The position numbers and the translations under genes are program-made. Positions 1 through 11,266 of a stretch of 64,000 bases of DNA are shown one piece after another (the first letter of the stretch is position 1; every line of letters starts with the position of its first letter). The notes below the pieces were generated by a model, which saw nothing but the letters and a program-made list of their open reading frames with translations, ran no database searches and had not been told where the DNA came from. The DNA is taken from contig NW_002476322.1 of assembly GCF_000189635.1 (NCBI RefSeq), positions 1-64,000 on the forward strand, given 5' to 3'. The stretch is from Tetrahymena thermophila SB210. Lineage: Eukaryota > Ciliophora > Oligohymenophorea > Hymenostomatida > Tetrahymenidae.

Positions 1-363
1 ACCCCAACCCCCAACCCCAACCCCAACCCCAACCCCAACCCCAACCCCAACCCCAACCCCAACCCCAACCCCAACCCCAACCCCAACCCCAACCCCAACC
101 CCAACCCCCAACCCCAACCCCAACCCCAACCCCAACCCCAACCCCAACCCCAACCCCAACCCCAACCCCAACCCCAACCCCAACCCCAACCCCAACCCCA
201 ACCCCAACCCCAACCCCAACCCCAACCCCAACCCCAACCCCAACCCCAACCCCAACCCCAACCCCAACCCCAACCCCAACCCCAACCCCAACCCCAACCC
301 CAACCCCAACCCCAACCCCAACCCCAACCCCAACCCCAACCCCAACCCCAACCCCAACCCCAA
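1..363. repeat. Macronuclear telomere, C4A2 strand
   Basis: About sixty uninterrupted CCCCAA units run from the first base to 363, where unique AT-rich sequence begins. The C-rich strand read 5'->3' at the left edge is what a left chromosome end looks like. Two units have five C instead of four (8-12 and 105-109). The pure CCCCAA unit is the Tetrahymena-type telomere and differs from the mixed Paramecium repeat. No subtelomeric repeat family follows it. Confidence 0.98.
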
Positions 364-580
364 TAAATTAATAAGAACCTTTATAAACTTTAAAATTTAG
401 AAGTTTTTATTTCATTGAGTATAAATTATTTATTATTTTATTAAATTTTAATGAAGGAATTTCTGATTATGGTAAAATAAATATTTTTATAAAATATTTA
501 AATTAAAATAAATAGAAATACATTTATATATTTTGAGTATTGTTATATTATAATTACATACATTAAAATTAATTATTTTT
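364..580. other. Short AT-rich spacer between telomere and first gene
   Basis: 217 bp of AT-rich unique sequence separate the last telomeric repeat from the stop codon of the first gene. I see no repeat, RNA gene or open frame in it. It would hold the 3' untranslated region of that gene. Confidence 0.6.
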
Positions 581-1126
581 TCAGTTTTAAAGTATTTGCT
601 TTTCTAGTCTCAATTTATTAGATTAATCTTTTATTTATTGGAGTAAATCTTAAATAGCTTTGAGAGTATTTTCATCTGATTATATACCTTCATTTAACTC
701 ACCAAAGTTTCCCAAAGAATCGCCTTTATATATGTTATACTTATTTTCTCTGTATGAGTTTACAGTTTCTACATCTTCATAATATTCTCTGGATTCAAAA
801 TATGTTGATGAATGATGGAAAATACACCACCAGCCTCCATTATTTGTTTAATTATAATTCTTTTTTATCCAATTATAAACCTAGTTAGAGTTTTATATTA
901 TATCAATAGGGATATGATTCTTAAATTATCCTGAAGTAAAGTAATAATAGTTTGTATTGCTATAGGTTCCACCATACGAATATAAACCAGAACCTATATC
1001 AAGTTCATCTAATGATTTAACTTTATGATTTGTTTTAAATATCTAGTTCAAAGCTGAGCTTATTACTTCTGTTATTTTTTTTTACTTTTCTTGAAATTGT
1101 ATGAGTTATTCGCTTGAATTTTACAT
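581..1126 (-). CDS. Small protein with a possible dynein light chain (LC8-type) motif
   Basis: A single exon of 181 codons reads from ATG at 1126 to TGA at 583-581 with many TAA/TAG glutamines. Residues about 72-115 look like the core of the LC8 dynein light chain family: an IKK helix end (87-89) followed by a W-W-C-I strand (99-102), as in the family's IKK...W.CI stretch. LC8 proteins are about 90 residues and dimerise to bind dynein and many other partners. Here the patch is embedded in a longer chain with Q-rich, helical N- and C-terminal extensions. The resemblance is short and by eye, so the gene is well supported but the family call is tentative. It is the most telomere-proximal gene, transcribed toward the chromosome end. 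Confidence 0.7.
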
Positions 1127-1866
1127 TTTCTTTTAAATTTTTGTTAAAGGTAATTAATGAATGATATATAGTTCTTGCTATTATTAGCTAATAGGTACTT
1201 TATTTATCTATAATTATACTTTAATTATTTAATAAAATGAAAAATATTTTGTTAAATTTTGTTTTGTATTAATTAAATTTTTTTTTTTTTGAAAATGAGT
1301 TTGAAATACTATTTATATACTTAGATTTCAATATAAACTGTTGGTTTTTGATTTATTAACTTATTTTACTGAGAAATGTCATTTTTAAAAGTCTTTTGTT
1401 TTTATTAATTAAAATTTGAGCAAGAATTATCTTAAACAAAATCTGTTTTTTTAGCATAATGCAAAAATAGATAAAATATTTAAACAGATTTTTATTAACT
1501 TTTTAGCTACTTTAGAAGTTTAAAATGACAAAAATTGTTAATAAAATTAATGAGAATTGCGATAATATTTTATTAACAATTAACATCTTTATAAGCGGAT
1601 GCTTCGAGTTACTCATTTATCTAGGAGTTTAAATTGGTTAAAACAATTATTTAGAGATTAGCGATGCATGCATTTTAGAAATATAAAATATCCAAAAAAA
1701 ACAATAGTAATAATTAATTAGAGTAATTATTATGGCCTGTATTATACTTTTTATGCTTCTTAACTTTGCTAATAAAAAATGTAGAGTAAATAAAAATGCT
1801 TAAGGGTTATATTTTTAAATAATAATTATTTTTTTTCTAGTAGAAATTTAATTTTAACAAAACATT
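1127..1866. other. AT-rich intergenic region between divergent genes
   Basis: About 740 bp separate the start codons of two divergently transcribed genes, so it should hold both promoters. I could not point to any specific element. A slightly less AT-rich patch near 1595-1680 has no recognisable RNA-gene features. Confidence 0.5.
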
Positions 1867-4800
1867 ATGTATTTACAAATGCTGTGGATGATTTTGTATT
1901 TTTTATACTCATAAAAGTTTATTGTTAAGTTTATCAGCAGGAAATTAATTTCCTAAACTTCAATAATTCTCAGCTTATTATACCTGATTCTACGAGGATT
2001 TATAGCATATGGCTTTTAAGTGAGTTTGTTGCTATTTAGTCTTGCTATTTTTTTATTTTAAATTTTATCTCTCTTTTTTTGCACAGAAGTAAGTTAGGTT
2101 AAGCAATAAATAAAATAACATTAGGACTCTCATACTAACAATTAGAAGAGTTGTCGTAGTATTTCCAAAGGCTTTGTTGGTGTAGAAAGTCTTCAACAAA
2201 AGAGTATAAATCTTAAAAATAGTCCTTTTTAGAGCAAAGAAGAAAATTTTATAAACGGAATCAATTTTATTCTCTAAGAAAAGTAGGACTAATTAAACTT
2301 AGAAATCAAGTAAAAACTTAGATCTATAGGGATTTAAGAATAAAGAGAGTAATACAACGATGGATAAGAATCAAATGACTTCTTGTATAAACACTAGGAG
2401 TTCTTACCTTAAAAAGTAAAAATCAACTTAAATTCTTCAAAAAGTAATTGCAAAGATAAAGATGTAAAAATATCTATTTAAGACGGAAACGATGTTTATA
2501 GTTTAAACCCATTCTTTTACATTTCGTTACAAGGGATAGCTATTTTTAATTCTGAGAAATAATTGATCTTCGAAAATTAATAGCTTTAATTCATATTAAA
2601 TATTTTCGATAAAAAAGTGACTTCTTCTGAAACTATTTTATCTATTAAACTTACAAAAGATTAAGCTACAAATTAAGAAAATTCTTAAAGTAATAATCGA
2701 AATGATAATTATGATCAAGATTTGAATGAACCTTAAAAAACTGATTCCAAAGGCTTAATTTAGTTTAATGAATATTCTAGCTAAATACCTAATAGCTTTG
2801 CAACTAAATAAACATCCTAACTCTATTTTTAGTAGAACACAGAATAAACTCAATAGTCAAATATCAAATAAGATCAAAAAGAATAGAACATTTAATTAGA
2901 TATTCAAATTAAAAAAATTGAAAATTCAGATAATAATAAAATTTTAGATGATTAAAATATTACTTCATGCCAAAAAAGTGATAAAACCTTTGACTTTTTT
3001 AATTATTCATCTAATTTTCCTGTTGTGGGATAAGGAGGAATAGTTATTGGAAGCACTTGTGATAAAGTCAATGAACTAAATGAATATTAGAATGCCAACA
3101 TGATTTCACCTTAAGCTAAAGCTGAATAAAGCAATATTATGAGCTAATAGAAATTTATCAAAAATAAATAATTATAATAATCAGAAGTTTAAATCGATTA
3201 TTCAAATATTATTGAAGAAAGTTAAAACAATTTAAATGCTAGTTACTGTGGAAATAAATTAAATGAAATTAAAAAATCTTAAGGAATAGCCAATTAATAA
3301 ACTCCAAATTAGTTGCAAGGATAGTTTAGTAATAATTCTCAATAATGGTAACTTAATGCAATTTAAAAGAAAAATTCTTTCCAAGTTTAAGAATGTGAAT
3401 AAAATATTTCATAAGATTTCTTTTTCAAATAGAGAGGAGATCTAAAGAATAATTAAGAGCTGTTAGATTTAATTAAAAGTAAATCAGATTGCAGTATTAA
3501 AGACATATTAAGTATTATACTAGATCCTAAAACTTATCATAATCCAAAGAAATAACATTTAGGTTGTTAAGTTAATAGATTAATTGAATTAAGAAATGAT
3601 AAGTAAGAGAAAGGAAATTAACATGGATATTCTAACTATGACAGCTACGATTCATACACTCCAATTAATTCTAAACTCCTATAACAACAATCTGTTTAAA
3701 AACAGATGCTTTGTTAAAATAATAAATCCTTTTAACATATGTTTGATATCGTTGTTGATGATTGCTCAATATTGATCTAAAAGCTAATACAGCCATCAAA
3801 TATTATAGTGACTATAAAAATAACAATTCTCTAGCAATAATCGCTTTGCAAAGAAGACAATTTTGAAAATTTATTTGCCTTTTTTGAGTTCACTACATCC
3901 AGTTAAAATATGAATCAAAACTGCAAATAAGAGTAAGAAAAAGTGAAAAAGATTGAGCATTTTGCATAATCAATATCTTGGCTAGAAAGAAAACTAACAA
4001 CAGTACTAGAGCCGTGCATTTAGAGAGCCAATTTGTTTAAATAGTACTGCAAAAGAGGGTTTTAAAATTTTACTGCTGAAGAATAAAAAAGCATATTTAT
4101 TATACCTTTTTACAATTCATTTTAGTTGATATTTAACATAATATAAAATTCAAGGAATTTTGTTTAAATAAAAGAAGATAAATTTTGCTTGAGCCTTTCA
4201 TCATTTAATATTTTAAATTTACTTTCAAAATGCCTTGATATTTTTAAGTAACAAGCGAAATACCAAAACATTTACCTTGAACTCAAAGTGTAAAAAAGTG
4301 CAAAGCTTTTTTTATGCTCTGATAAACTGAGGCTATAGTAACTGATTGTTAATATGCTAGCTAGCTCCATTAAGCACACTTTAGTGGGAAAAGTATAAAT
4401 TTAAATTGACTACATTCCTCTTCAATAAATGTATAAAATAAGTATTTAAGATACAGGCATTGGTATTGATTCGCATGCATGCTAGAAAATATCTCAAATA
4501 ATGAATTTAAATCCTGATGAATTATCTGAATATGAAAATATTTTTTCAAATAATTTTTCTTTCATTAAGGACCATCATAATATAGATGATAAAACGGATT
4601 TTTCAAATGCCTTTTCACCTTATACCAAATAATAAAAAACTTCCTCTAAAGAAGAAAGCTCCTTAAAATATATAAAATTTTTGATGCTAAATTTTATTGC
4701 TAAGAAGCTTGGGAGTAATAATTCAATCTAATTAAATAGCAAAAAGGGTATTGGTACTTAATTAGTGTTTTATGTTCAAGATTAATCAGAGATTTAATCT

Positions 4801-6546
4801 TAAATAAACCAAAAAATGCATCATACGAATGAATCTTTAAATACATAATCAGATAATTAAAGCTAACTTTAATGCTCATTTGAATAAGAAATAAATATGA
4901 AAAATCAATAAGCGAGGCAATTTAGATATTCAGAAAAAGCTTTTAATCATTTTTAATATTAAAATCCAAATCAATAAAATAAAGAGCCAGTTGAATAAAA
5001 TCTATAAATTCTTAATGACAAAAGAAATGAAGAACATAAGTCTGATTTTAACTTAAACAGTTAAAATATGCAATCAGATAAAGATAAGCTTTCCTAAAAA
5101 GATCAATCTTCTAGTAATAAAAACAGTAGATTTGGAAGAAAAAGTTTATTTAGTGATGCTTAAAATTTGATATATGAAGAATCTTGTAATGTTTAAAGCG
5201 AATACAACAGTAGATTATCACAAAATTTCTCTCAAAAAAAAACCCCAAAATGTGAACAATTTGTTGTTACTCACAAAATAGAAAAAAATTATAATTAATA
5301 AGATAACTCAGTAGAAACAAGCTTATTTCAAAAAAACAAAATTTAATGCAGTATAAAACTTAGAAAGTGTAAAACACAAGCTGGTTTAGAAAATGTTTCC
5401 CAAAGCTAATAAAATTAAGACAATATTGTAGAAGAATATGATGTTTATTAATTTGGTATAGAAAGAAATTAAAGAAATATTAACAAATTAATTGACTCTC
5501 AAAGCGAAAATAATTTTGAAGAGAACAACATAAATTAATAATTTACCTCTTTTTAAAACCCCAATTTACATTAAAAATACCCAACTTCCTTTTACAAATG
5601 CGAGAATCCTATGCAAGCAACTAATAGTGATTAAAATGGTTCTTTTAGTGATTTTTCTTCGTTACTTTAAAATTATTTTGCTCCAAGTAAATCTTAAAAT
5701 GCAATATTATTCAACAATTAAGCCCATAAGCAATCCCCTAGATCTAAAAATAACCATGAATATTCTAAAAATTTCGAAGGTTTAATTAAAACTAAATCCC
5801 CATTTAAGAAAGCATATTCAATGCGACATGCTAGTTCAGAATTCATTCAATCTGAATACAAGTCACATAATCAAAAAAATACGGAAGCTTAAAACTCATT
5901 TGAATAAGAGGACATATAAAAATATTACGTTCAAGATTCACCTCTATTTATTTAAAGTTAAAAAGTAATCAAAGCTCTAAACGAAGATTCACATTCATAA
6001 AATGTAATAAAAAAAGTACATACAGAATTTACTTAATGTAACTAGACAATATTTTAAGGATCTCCCAGTTCTTCAGCCAGTATCTAATCAAAAAAAACTG
6101 AAAAAAACAGTAAAATTAATTCTAAATTAAAGATGTGCAGTTGTAATTAAATTCTAGTAGTAGAATAAACAGAAAACAGTCTGAAATATATCAAGCAAAG
6201 TCTGTTTAATTTAAAATTAGAAGCAGATTGCTCATTAATTGGAAAATAGTTGCTATAAAAAGTTAAGCATAAATTTCAGAATTCAATTTGCTGTCCAAAG
6301 TATAAATTGATATTCATAGATAGAGAATTTTCATAATAAAAAGCTAGTAAGGCTGTTTAAAATATAAATAAAATATATTCTTTAATTGATGATCGAATCA
6401 AACCAATCTTTTGTTCATGCGAACCAAATAAAAATTAATCTAAATAAAATTTACAAGATTAAGAAGATGAAACTTTTGACTTTTGTTTCTATAAAAAAAT
6501 TTATTCTGATACATTTAATGATTTAATTAAACTCGCTATTGCCTGA
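1867..6546 (+). CDS. Membrane-anchored PAS / histidine-kinase-like ATPase with C-terminal receiver
   Basis: One unbroken frame of about 1,559 codons ends at TGA 6544-6546. In-frame ATGs lie at 1867, 1879 and 1888; the start among them is uncertain. Residues about 20-75 form two hydrophobic segments, followed by a PAS-like strand (GIAIFNSE, genomic 2533). A long Q/N-rich linker follows. A HATPase_c domain has an N-box-like stretch (about 4321-4380), a G1 box DTGIGID (4450) and a G2-like KKGIGTQ (about 4741). After another Q/N/S-rich linker the C-terminus resembles a receiver: LVVE (6154), a conserved Asp in IFIDRE (6319) and a Lys in the FYKK position (6493). Overall this is a hybrid histidine kinase layout. 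I found no convincing H-box (F..HE.RTPL), so phosphorylation activity is unproven. An initial spliced model starting at 2010 gave the wrong frame; the unspliced frame is the coherent one. Confidence 0.85.
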
Positions 6547-7136
6547 ATTATTTCAATAAATAGCCAATTTTATTGTCTTGCAATTACTTTTTAAATCAAA
6601 AATGTAAATTTTTTTGATTCTTTTTTTAATTTACGTTAGAACAGATTAAATTATTTTTGTTTTTAAGAAATAAAATCTAAATAATATTTTAAATATTGTA
6701 ATTAATATAAATATTATTGATATCATGTTTTATATGTGAAAAAAGGTAAGAATTTTAAATATTTGAAATAATTTAGATTTGGGCTTCACTTAACTCTTTT
6801 AATTTAAAGGGAGGGATATAGTATTTAAATTAAATTAAAAATAAAATATTAGACTTCTATTTTAATTTTTAGAATTGAGAAATATTTTATTTATTTGATT
6901 CAATTTTTGTAAGCGAAAAAGAATCTTTAAAAACAATATTAAAGGCAAAAAGATAATTTTTGACTGAATTGATTTAATCATGATATGGATAAACTATAAC
7001 ATAAGAAAATAATAGACAATAATTTATATTTGTGTTAGGTATTTTTTTATATTTCTTTACTTATATGCTAACTACTCATTTATATATAAACATTTTATTT
7101 GAAGGGATTTAATTAATTGTTCATACACTTATTTTT
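6547..7136. other. AT-rich convergent intergenic region
   Basis: 590 bp between the 3' ends of two convergent genes. Short homopolymer runs only; I see no gene or repeat. Confidence 0.5.
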
Positions 7137-7674
7137 TCACTTGGTATTCTAATTTAAATCTTGAGCAACTTCTAAAACAATATTTTAGAACCTATTTTGT
7201 CTGTCGAGATAGTTAGGCAAATTTTTTAACTTATCAAACAGTTCTTCATAGACTGGAACTAGATGCTTTATCGATTGCAATTCAACAATATCTAAGTCCC
7301 ATATTTTATTTTGAAGATATGTTATTTATTAAGTTAATTTAAAAATCTATTTTGAGCTTTAGTTATCTGATTCAAATAATTCTAGGAGCTATTTTGTCTT
7401 TAATCTGTTTATTAAACATATTTAGTAAGTTATCAATTAAAATATATTAATGTTACTTTGATATTTAATCATCTAATTTAAGATTTTTTCTTTTATCCAA
7501 CACCTTCTCACAATATTGATGAAATTTAGAGTAACTTGCAGCGTTATCTCTTCCTTTTTTTTAACTTGAACGCTCCTTTTCTTTACTTAAGAAATCGTAA
7601 ACAGAATGGATACTTAAAGATGTGTCTGCTGGCTTTTTCAGATAAATTGAAGATTCATCTATCTCTTATTCCAT
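7137..7674 (-). CDS. Orphan protein, one intron
   Basis: Exon 1 starts at ATG 7674. A 52-nt AT-rich intron (7405-7456, GT..AG) restores frame, and exon 2 ends with TGA at 7139-7137, giving 161 residues. Without the intron the first frame stops shortly after 7405. Both exons have the same lysine/glutamine-rich, helical character, and the C-terminal half is leucine-rich and amphipathic, perhaps coiled coil. I do not recognise the family. It is convergent with the kinase-like gene upstream. Confidence 0.7.
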
Positions 7675-8429
7675 TTTGCTAGTTTAATAATTTATCTTTT
7701 TTAAAAGGCTTGCTGTCTACTAAATAATATTAAATTTTGAAAAGATTTATTTATATTATTTCAATAATTAATTAATTAATCAAATAGTTGACTTTATATC
7801 AATACTAATTATTAGTACACTCATATTCAATAATCATATAATACTATTATAGTTTAAGCTAAGTAGCTAAAAAAGAGTATAAAACATACTACTTTTCAGT
7901 GAATTATAGCTTGAAATTTATTAAACTAATTTTTTTTTAATTTGTGCTAACATAAAATTAAATTATATTTTTTGAATGAATATAATAAAAAAACGTTTTC
8001 TTTAAAATTAAATATTATTTATTGTTAAAATAATATCAAAATATTTTTATAAATTCAACGCTTAAAATTTTTTAAATAAATACAAATGAAAAATAATATT
8101 TGATTAAAGCTGATCTAAAAATTAAATTGTTCGATAGATTTCCTATTTCTGCAATTTATTATCTTTTAATTAAAAATCTTTTGTTATTTTTCCTATAATT
8201 CTGATGTTGTTTTTTAATTAAATTTTCTTTTTAATTTTTTCGCATTTAACTTGCTTTTAATTAAACTTTCAATGAAATTTTTTATTTAGTTTTGTTTTCA
8301 TAATTTTTAATAAAGTATTTAGTTTTAACTGCTCTTTTTTTCATATATCTTTGAAATTTGATTTGATTAAATTACTTTACTTTTTCATTTAGATAAGGAA
8401 TATCTTGTTTTTTTCCATTAAAATGTTAT
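7675..8429. other. AT-rich intergenic region
   Basis: About 750 bp of AT-rich sequence upstream of the orphan gene at 7674. It presumably contains that gene's promoter. Nothing else could be recognised. Confidence 0.45.
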
Positions 8430-8789
8430 TCAACATAAATTAATTTTTTATGCAATATTTAAAGTAATTATAGGTTTTTTAAGAAACAATCGAAGCCGCA
8501 CTTTAATATTATATCCTATAAGGAAATAATTCTTTTTTTGAATATTTATTTTAAAAAAAAGAGAGAGAGAGGGAGATTTATTTTTTGATGTATCTGATTT
8601 CTAAAATTTCCTGTTTAATAATGCTATGAAGTATAAATTATCGATTATAGGGGAACAAGACATGAAAAATGATAGAATAATCTGACTAGTAATGTTATTG
8701 AATCCTTTGAAAAACTTATAATAATAACTATGCGAAGATTCATAAAAACAAAATAGAGCTTTTTGTAAATTTATGAACCCATTAGACAC
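8430..8789 (-). CDS. Doubtful small ORF in a locally GC-richer island
   Basis: With the ciliate code a frame of 119 codons runs from ATG 8789 to TGA 8432-8430. It has few glutamine-coding TAA/TAG and no family resemblance. Another minus-strand frame is open through 8600-8920, and the local composition is clearly richer in G and C than the flanks. It could be a small orphan gene, a decayed gene, or chance: in this composition a TGA is expected only about every 60 codons. Confidence 0.22.
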
Positions 8790-10039
8790 ATGATCTGGGA
8801 TTGATTATGAAATCTAAATGGTGTATCGCATTAATCGGGAAAAGTTATTATGGTGAAAGCTGTCTATGTACTTTTTTATACCTCAAAAATTTGTAGTTGG
8901 AGTGAAAAAATTATGTTGTATAAGATAAAAACTTGATAATATTTGAGATTATTCTATTTCATAATTCATTTAGTTAGTTAGCTAATACCTTACTTACTTA
9001 TTAGCTTCTCTTGTTAATTTTCAATACTTTTTTTAATTATAATTGATAAGACAAAATTTTTTCTTTTAATAAATAGACTAAAAAAATTCATTCAATTAAT
9101 TTAGAAATACTTAAGAAAAAAATACTTAAAAAATATATTTAAAAAATATTGTAAACAGAAAATAAAGGAAAAAAAGCAGGATTTTGATTTATTATCGTGA
9201 AAAAAAGACTAATCAACAAACTATGAAATAATATCCAAAAATTGAAATTAAATGTTATTCTATTAATATCTAAGAGAAGTAAATAATAATAATTAAAATC
9301 AAAAAAAACAGGATAGTTTAGAAATTAAAAGATTAATTGTAAATTAAAAAAATCTATGTGCAGTATAATTTACAAAATTATTACTTTTTTTCTATTATTT
9401 TATTTAGTAATCCTCTTGAATTTAATTTCTATTATATTTAAGGATTTATTCATTGATTCTACTTTGACTCAACTTTGTAAGCAAATACGTCACAGATTCA
9501 TTCATTCATTCATACATATATACATATATATACACATATTCTACATTTTCTCTAAGGAATATAAATAGAAGATACTCAATCAGCTTATTTTTATCTGCTT
9601 TTATTGACAAGCATTAAATTAAAATAATTTTTGAGACTTGCATAAATTAAAATGAATTTAAAGCTTATATTTATCATATTAAATATAGAATTATTTTTGT
9701 GTGTGTTTAATATACAAATGATAATTTTTATTAAGCATAAATGAATCTTTTTTTCAATAATGCTCATTGAGTTTTAGAAACATATGTAAATAAAATCCAC
9801 TGTTTTACAGACAGTACTAGACTATCAAAATTTATAAACTTTTTTCTTTTTCTCTGATATTGTTGAATTAAAAAAGATTGCGATGTTTTTTTTTTAATTA
9901 TTGTAAATGATGGAGTGTTAAAAATAATATTTTTTAACTGTGAATTAACTCTTTGGCTGTTTAACTTTTTATTGGTGGAAAAAAAATCCTAGGAGTTAGC
10001 GGAAAGAAAATATTTTGTTGTTATTTTAGATATTTTGTT
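8790..10039. other. AT-rich intergenic region with a short TA/CA microsatellite
   Basis: The 8800-8920 part is less AT-rich than the rest. Around 9505-9542 there is an imperfect CATACATATATA run. A 70-codon frame at 9356-9568 is hydrophobic low-complexity and unconvincing as a gene. From about 9940 the frame leading into the next gene is open, so that gene may begin further upstream in an unrecognised exon. Confidence 0.4.
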
Positions 10040-10617
10040 ATGAGTGTTCGAGTAAATTACTGTATTTAGACTTCAATCAAAATTTAGTAATCTGGACAAA
10101 GAAAATGCTAAAAGAATCGTAAGAATATTCAAAGAATACTTAGAAAATTGATGTTTACTTCAAGGTAATTACATCTCCAAAAGTTAATTATTAATTTTAT
10201 GTAAAACTCATTTGTTAATTTTATATATATTTAATTTATAGAAGGATTATCAAAATTTAACAAATCAAGACTTTTAAAATCTGGTATTTGGTTAATTTTA
10301 GTAATAAAATGAAATCAGAATATAAAGTAATCCGCAATTCATTAATCATGCAATTTTAGTATTGTTTATCTTAAATTACTTCTTCTGCTGTAATTAAAAA
10401 ACTAATAGATTTTGGAAAAACTAAATATGTTTTCCACAATCTTTCTAAATTTACAAGTATAAAAATCAACAACCATCATAAAAGCTATAAAGTATATGTT
10501 TTTTACCATTTATTCAAAAATGTCTATTCTTTCAACAGGCTTTATATAGTTTTAAAAATTGTTCAAATTTCTTTTAATTCAATTTTAAGGCTTAAAAGCA
10601 AGAATTTAATTTATTGA
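10040..10617 (+). CDS. Possible orphan gene with one intron
   Basis: ATG 10040 opens a basic N-terminus. A 77-nt AT-rich GT..AG intron (10165-10241) joins exon 1 (125 nt) in frame to exon 2 (376 nt), which ends at TGA 10615-10617, giving 166 residues. The second exon has protein-like composition with scattered Trp, Tyr and Lys. I recognise no domain. The ATG lacks the A-rich context of its neighbours and the frame is open upstream to about 9940, so the 5' end may be wrong or the whole call spurious. It precedes the next plus-strand gene by 139 bp. Confidence 0.35.
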
Positions 10618-10756
10618 AAATCAATTATAGCATAAAAGCTTTCATTGTTAAATTGAAGGATTAATTAGAAAAATTTATTATAATATTTTTATAATTAAAA
10701 AAATCAAACAGAATAATTATTAAATAAAAATATAAATAAATAATAATAAAATAAAA

Positions 10757-11266
10757 ATGGAGTACACATTTTAACAATCAAATACTTAATTTGAGTATGA
10801 AAAACAAATGAATGAAGAATAAAATATAATTGGTTTTAACAAGTTCGAATTGCTTGACACTGAACATTTGCTTAAGCTATATATGTCTTGCAAGAAATGT
10901 AACCAAACAAAATTTATTCTTGACAAATTTTGTAAATTTATCAAACACCATGGAGACTAAGTCGTCATAGAATCTATCTTGAACTTAATAGAAGGTAAAT
11001 AAAGAAGCCTTTAATAAATCAGAAAAGAATTCTGCTTTTTTACCAAAAAGAAATAACTTAACTAAGGATTGTTGGTCTCCCTATTAAAAAGTAAAAGATT
11101 CTCAGTCTATTTATAATACTTTATGGAATACTATGTAGACGAATTTATAGAAAATGGTTCTCTAAAAAATAGTGATTATCACATGATCTGTATTTCGTTT
11201 ATAAAAAGATGCTTTACTGATAATTCACTGATTGACAAAATAATTAAATATAAGAAGAAAAATTGA
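10757..11266 (+). CDS. Orphan protein, 169 residues
   Basis: A single exon from ATG 10757, preceded by an A-rich leader typical of ciliate starts, runs to TGA 11264-11266. Local GC content rises sharply against both flanks, a strong coding sign here. The protein is charged and helical, with a Cys-x2-Cys pair near residues 45-48 (SCKKCNQ), a short aromatic stretch (FMEYYVDEF) and a lysine-rich tail. I do not recognise a family. With one CxxC there is no full zinc finger. Confidence 0.75.

Noticed and set aside
1990..2095. A GT..AG intron joining ATG 2010 to the kinase-like gene
   Set aside because: It gives the wrong reading frame, which stops at about 2375, while the unspliced frame from 1867/1879 is open and encodes two membrane segments.
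9356..9568. 70-residue plus-strand hydrophobic frame
   Set aside because: Low-complexity translation of an AT-rich and microsatellite stretch, no coding composition.
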